Shown here in pieces: positions 59,825 to 64,000 of a stretch of 64,000 nt of DNA; position 1 is the stretch's first letter, and every line of letters begins with the position of its first letter. The translations under genes and the position numbers were made by a program. The DNA comes from Diphasiastrum complanatum. Taxonomy: Eukaryota > Streptophyta > Lycopodiopsida > Lycopodiales > Lycopodiaceae. The stretch lies in NCBI GenBank assembly GCA_029204225.1, contig CM055103.1, positions 51,550,407-51,614,406 on the forward strand, written 5' to 3'. The notes below the pieces were generated by a model. It did no database searches and had not been told where the DNA came from. It saw nothing but the letters and a program-made list of their open reading frames with translations.

Positions 59825-61326
59825 ATGGCCTCTTCCTCATCATCCTCACGAGATTCAGGCTTGAGTTCATTTCTTAGTGAATTTGGGATTACTGAAAACC
59901 TAGACTATTTTCACAGTCTATTCAGGCCATATCTACATGTTTTCAAGACCGCACGACCAAATTCTGACGTATTTTATGACCGTTATGTCAGATTCAGAGA
60001 TATACTTAGTAAGCTTGTTTTCTCCATAGGTCCACTCCAGTACATGCATTATACTGATCTTGTTCATTTCTTCCCAGCTTTCAGACATAGACTGGATAGA
60101 ATGTTCACCAAATTGTTTGATCTTTTCAAAAGCAGTTCAATGTGTCTGTATTGCAACAAAAAATGTCGATTGGTTAAATTTTAGAGTGCTTTTGTACTTT
60201 TTCTGTTATTTCAGATCCCAGATGATGATGAGGTTTCTGTTGCTGACACTCCTTTTGCACCATCCTCTGTTCCGTTAGCTATTAAGAATATCAGTCACTT
60301 TCTTATCGACACTCATGTTAAGGAAAGTGACTTTATTGATGTAAATACTGATGTTCTCTGGGATTCTTTTATTGGCCAAAATACATCTAATGATGAATCC
60401 AAATCTATGGAGGAGTCAAAATGTCTTTTCAATTTGTCTGTATATTATATTAATGATGATGTATATTTTACTACTGCTGATTTATGTAAATTTTTTGACT
60501 ATCGTGAGGACGAGGTTCTATGTTTATTATCCGGCACAATTTCCGAATTCTCCGACTTTGTAGATTTTGAAACAGATGACCTTGTTGCTGGTATTGATTT
60601 TGATGATGAGGAGGGACTTACTACCGGTGAAGAATGCCTAAATAATACTTTATCAAATATAGTTGATGATGGGAGAGGCAGACCATCCGATGAAAAATTC
60701 ACGACATTTCAATCCCAGATGGGCTTCCCTCGTCCATCATTAATGCATTTCACTAATGATTCTACTTCAGTATGTGGTCATTATATTGATCATCCTGATC
60801 TGGTTGCTGCTGATGATGAAGAACGTGTAAGTGTTTAATCTTCCTTGTATTTGAATGTTTTCAATCACTGAATGTGTTTTTGCTAACATATTTCCTATTG
60901 CAGAATGCTCTCATAATAGATGATTTTGCTGCGAGAAGAGGTGGTTTTAGACAACACGCATTATCGTTCCAGAGGGACAGTGGACTGGGCCACTATCTTA
61001 GGCATTTCTTGAAGAATGAGATCTATATTGCTCATTCCAAGTTGAGCCCAGTCAGGGAGAGTCTTATAATGGTAGTTAAAGCTTTATCATTTTACCTAGG
61101 AGGACATAAATTTGTTAAGACGAATAAGATCATTTTTGTCAAAAGATCTCATATTTTGAACATTTTAGGCTATATTGATGGGAATGTTCCTTTAAGGAGC
61201 TCCCATTATTCATTGTATTCCACTTATATTGAGCTTAGTGGAAATAAGAATAACGCACATCTATTAGATGCATACGCTAGTAGAGAATTTCTTCATGACA
61301 ATACTGTCATAGAATCTGATACATGA
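59825..61326 (+). CDS. Gene A, copy 5 (open, about 460 aa)
   Basis: Only copy of the four-gene family without internal stops. Start ATG 59825 in context GCCATGG; a frame 23 codons longer starts at 59756. Exon 1 59825-about 60172 (MASSSSSSRDSGLSSFLSEF; LYCNKKC near the end; the donor there is a best guess). Exon 2 60215-60826 (IPDDDEV, FNLSVYYINDDVYF, acidic DFDDEEGL, GFPRPSLMHF). Exon 3 60904-61326 (LIIDDFAARRGGF, GLGHYLRHFLKNEIYIAHSK, VVKALSFYLGGHKFVKTNKI, YSTYIEL, EFLHDN). It stops six codons before the end seen at 57127. Ser-rich N-terminus, acidic middle, conserved C-terminal domain of about 140 aa. I do not recognise the family. Convergent with gene C. Confidence 0.7.
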
Positions 61327-61449
61327 TCTGATGATGAATAGTTGACACTTTGTATTTTGGTATAATACAATCAATACATTTACACTGGGTATTTCTCCTC
61401 TCTTGTTCAATGAATTTGCAAAGCAATTATGAACATGTCATGATTTGAT

Positions 61450-63990
61450 GACAATGATGATTTCTACTCATGAATCATCTAATTTTCTCAACCTGTATGA
61501 ACTTGCATGCTTTTCTAAACTTGTTGTATTGTGTGGACTTTGTTATATGTCGAATCTGAACTCTGCGGTAGAACCACTAAAACAATTGACAAATGTAGTT
61601 TCGTTTTTCATTGGTTCCTCCATGTTGTGTATTTCGATGAACTGCTGCTCGTGCTTGCTAGTGTGACTTCTCCATCCCTTGTGATGACCATACACTCAAG
61701 CTTCCATATGTATTTGCAAAAAATGTTCTATGATCTCTTAGTATGTGCTACATATGTCAAAATCATAATGTTAGTCTTATGTTTGGATCTAAATATATAT
61801 GAAAATTTGAAAGCATTTTGAAAATTTCATACTAACCATGTAATGAGTGATGTGATCTTCTCTCCATGCTTTTGATACTGTATTAGCAAACTCGACACAA
61901 GTCCTTTGGACAGCTTTATTATCAATATCAGAGTATTTTTCTTTTCTTAAAATAGCAATCATAATATCAAGCTTTTTTCATACATCAACTTTTAGTACTC
62001 TGGTTTTGCCGTCTTTCTTGAAGTCCTGAGTGGCAGCAATAATATTTGTCCAGACTGAGTATTGAATATTAGAAGCCTTACCAGTATGATTTGATAGAAA
62101 ACGACGTGCTTTTGCTCCGCCTATGCTTGGCTTAGTTGGCATGTTCCCATTCTTTCGTGAAAGCTTTTCATCTTTTTGAATTTTGACATGTCCTTTATGG
62201 AGTCTTGCTTTTGATAAAACATCTTCTAATCGAGAGATAGCTTCATTTGCTAATGATGCTGGCTTAGTATTCCAAGCAAAAACTATATGAAGATAAATGA
62301 TCTTTTCTATTAATCTAACTTCTACATAAAGAGTGCAAACATGCTCATTTTTTAAGGGGATAGGCAGCGCAGGCTTCTAGTTTGGATCTGCATATTCTCT
62401 AGTAATTCATGTACTCCTAGTTACATCTTTTGCCATTTTCATACAATACAAACAAGCGTGTTTTGAAGTAGCACCGTGAGAGATATTATAGATACATTTC
62501 AATGTTTTCAAATCACCTGCTAAGTGCCATTCAACATTGAAGTCTCCAACTCCTGGAACATTGAGAAGTCCTCCATCCATATGCTCCTTGATGATCCTAG
62601 GATAAGATGTCCTTGAGAATATCCATGATAATATATCATGATCCTCTTTTAGCACCTGTCCAAAGAATTAATCAGACTTAGTTTACAATGTATTAATATT
62701 GTTCAATGAATGTAATGTAATAATGAGGCTAGTTACCTGAAACGTTTCCAACCACCATATATCATTTTCTGACTGGACACTTCTTGGTTTTCTGTTTGTG
62801 ATAGAACACCATTCATGAGAGTTATACTAACCCTCTTCATTTTCTGCCCTTTCACAATTTTTGACTCATCTAACTTAAGTACTATGATTATTTTGTCATT
62901 CACCTTTTCATAGGTTATATCATAGAATGAAACGATGTATCTCAGCAAGTAATTTAGATGAACAAATACATTGTTTGATGAATTATAGAATATCGATCTT
63001 CCATCAGTTTCATACACCTCCTCAATATGAAATGGAGTTCCAGTGATGTTATGCATACTTATGTTTAATGTATCCCTCTCTTTCTTCAAGTGATATGTCC
63101 TAGGGATTGGGACTTTTCTAATTTGACCTTTCTTAAAAGCTTCTCTAATTAGTTTAAATATTGCTGCATATGTTTCCCTGCTAATACCTACAAAGTCACA
63201 AGCACCCTGAGTTATAGTCTTATCTACAATTTTTTGAATGTCCACCATCAAAGACTCTGCTATTTTACACTTTACATTTGAAATCTTATTGTTCATCATG
63301 ATATGCTTAGTGGATTTGCAAGTCAATATTTTTGACTCATCTAACTTAAGTACTATGATTATTTTGCCATTCACCTTTTCATAGGTTATATCATAGAATG
63401 CGACGATGTATCTCAATAAGTATTTTAGATCAACAAATAAATTGTTTGATGAATTATAGAATATCGATCTTCCATCAGTTTCATACACCTCCTCAATATG
63501 AAATGGAGTTCCAGTGATCTTGTGCATACCTATGTTTAATGTATCCCTCTCTTTCTTCAAGTGATATGTCCTAGGGATTGGGACTTTTCTAATTTGAACT
63601 TGCTTAAAAGCTTCTCTAATTAGTTTAAATATTGTTGCATATGCTTCCCTGCTAATACCTGCAAAATCACAAGCACCCTGAACTATAGTCTTATCTAAAA
63701 TTTTTTGAATGTCCACCATCAAAGACTCTGCTATTTTACACTTTACATTTGAAATCTTAATGTTCATCATGATACGCTTAGTGGATTTGCAAGTCAATAT
63801 TGGGTCCAATGACATTCCTAGTGATGCATTGTCTTTAATATTCCGATGAGCTACTAATGCATATCTGCAAAAAAAAACAGATAGTTAACAGAATATCACC
63901 ATAGCTGAAATTATATCCAAATGTCATTGAAAAATTTACAAAAATCAGAATATGCTTACTTGAATGCACGGATCCTTCTATTTTGATAAC
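61450..63990 (-). pseudogene. Gene C, copy 3: RAG1/Transib-like transposase, near full length
   Basis: Runs off the window at its 5' end. Exon ending at 63960 (EGYQNRRIRAFK, donor GTAAGC). Next exon 63864-62736, open for 360 codons from 63815, with a 157-residue block present twice, each ending in KLDES (Asp at 63341-63339 and 62870-62868). Then KIVKGQKMKRVSITLMNG and a frameshift before IWWLETFQ. Intron 62735-62659. Exon: VLKEDHDILSWIF, HLAGDLKTLK, ACLYC (62455-62444), a stop, CTLYVEVRLIEK (Glu). GGAKARRFLSNH and ITHYM lead to the last intron. Final exon: HILRDH (61747-61730), YGSLSVWSSQGMEKS (Glu 61672-61670). In RAG1 the same order forms the RNase H-like core and zinc site. Several stops, so not functional as it stands. 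Confidence 0.7.
62861..63802 (-). repeat. In-frame 471-bp tandem duplication within gene C
   Basis: Copy boundaries are about 62861-63331 and 63332-63802. The shift is 471 bp, measured from TTGACTCATC at 62861 and 63332, exactly 157 codons, so the frame is kept. The copies differ by scattered substitutions and both are open. Copy 1 of gene C (35.3 kb) has a single block, so the duplication is local. Confidence 0.9.
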
Positions 63991-64000
63991 CTTCTATGTT

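Noticed and set aside
1-64000. CRISPR arrays, bacterial operons, rRNA or tRNA genes
   Set aside because: No regularly spaced identical repeats, no ribosomal RNA sequence, and no cloverleaf I could support. The tRNA-like strings found are only primer binding sites of retroelements.

Overview
This is nuclear DNA from a land plant with a large, repeat-rich, A+T-rich genome. The signs are a plant-type 2-oxoglutarate dioxygenase with a GT-AG intron, Copia elements primed by initiator tRNA-Met, Gypsy pol pieces and a CACTA TNP2 remnant. A seed-free vascular plant such as a fern, or a gymnosperm, fits best, but the species cannot be fixed from the sequence. Only one gene looks like ordinary host metabolism: the dioxygenase at 14486-15681, which has one frameshift. 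Most of the rest is mobile DNA in decay.

The unusual content is a dispersed family of four genes, here called A, H, B and C, which recurs several times and is not a retroelement. H begins with a histone H3-like tail (MARAKQTARR at 38571). A second copy (7880-7345, minus) holds the histone H3 C-terminal fold, with the exact string KRVTIMPKD, followed by a basic and acidic extension. C is an intron-containing DDE-transposase-like gene. Its motif order resembles the RAG1/Transib superfamily: KLDES, then a CLYC zinc pair, then TLHxEVR, then HILRDH, then YGSLSxWSSQGMEK. A (about 460 aa) and B (about 400 aa) match no family I recognise. From 31.4 to 41.1 kb the order is H> <B | C> <A | H> <B, with a divergent A/H promoter and a divergent B/C junction. 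At 56-64 kb the A> <C pair is seen twice. Both readable H promoters carry four perfect CACGTG boxes just upstream of a TATATAAG box. The A copy at 59825-61326 is open throughout.

Layout: 0-4.3 kb, B fragment and nested Copia remnants; 5.2-5.4 kb, foldback element; 5.5-6.9 kb, LTR-retroelement leader; 6.9-10.5 kb, H, A and B on the minus strand; 11.3-12.2 kb, Copia 3' end and LTR; 14.2-15.7 kb, dioxygenase; 17.3-19.3 kb, Copia pieces; 19.7-28.6 kb, two related Copia elements in tandem sharing a central LTR; 28.6-29.6 kb, Gypsy pol; 29.8-30.7 kb, unrecognised ORF; 31.4-41.1 kb, the four-gene family; 41.2-43.6 kb, non-coding LTR-element body; 44.3-47.6 kb, Copia pol with a minisatellite; 48-52 kb, Gypsy; 52.2-53.3 kb, a GCGGTCT-rich tandem array; 54-56 kb, Copia gag and CACTA TNP2; 56-64 kb, duplicated A/C blocks split by LTR insertions.

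The four-gene set is most simply read as an old DNA transposon, or a self-propagating gene cluster, that carries its own transposase and a captured histone H3. That reading is inference. Element ends, target-site duplications and the functions of A and B were not found.
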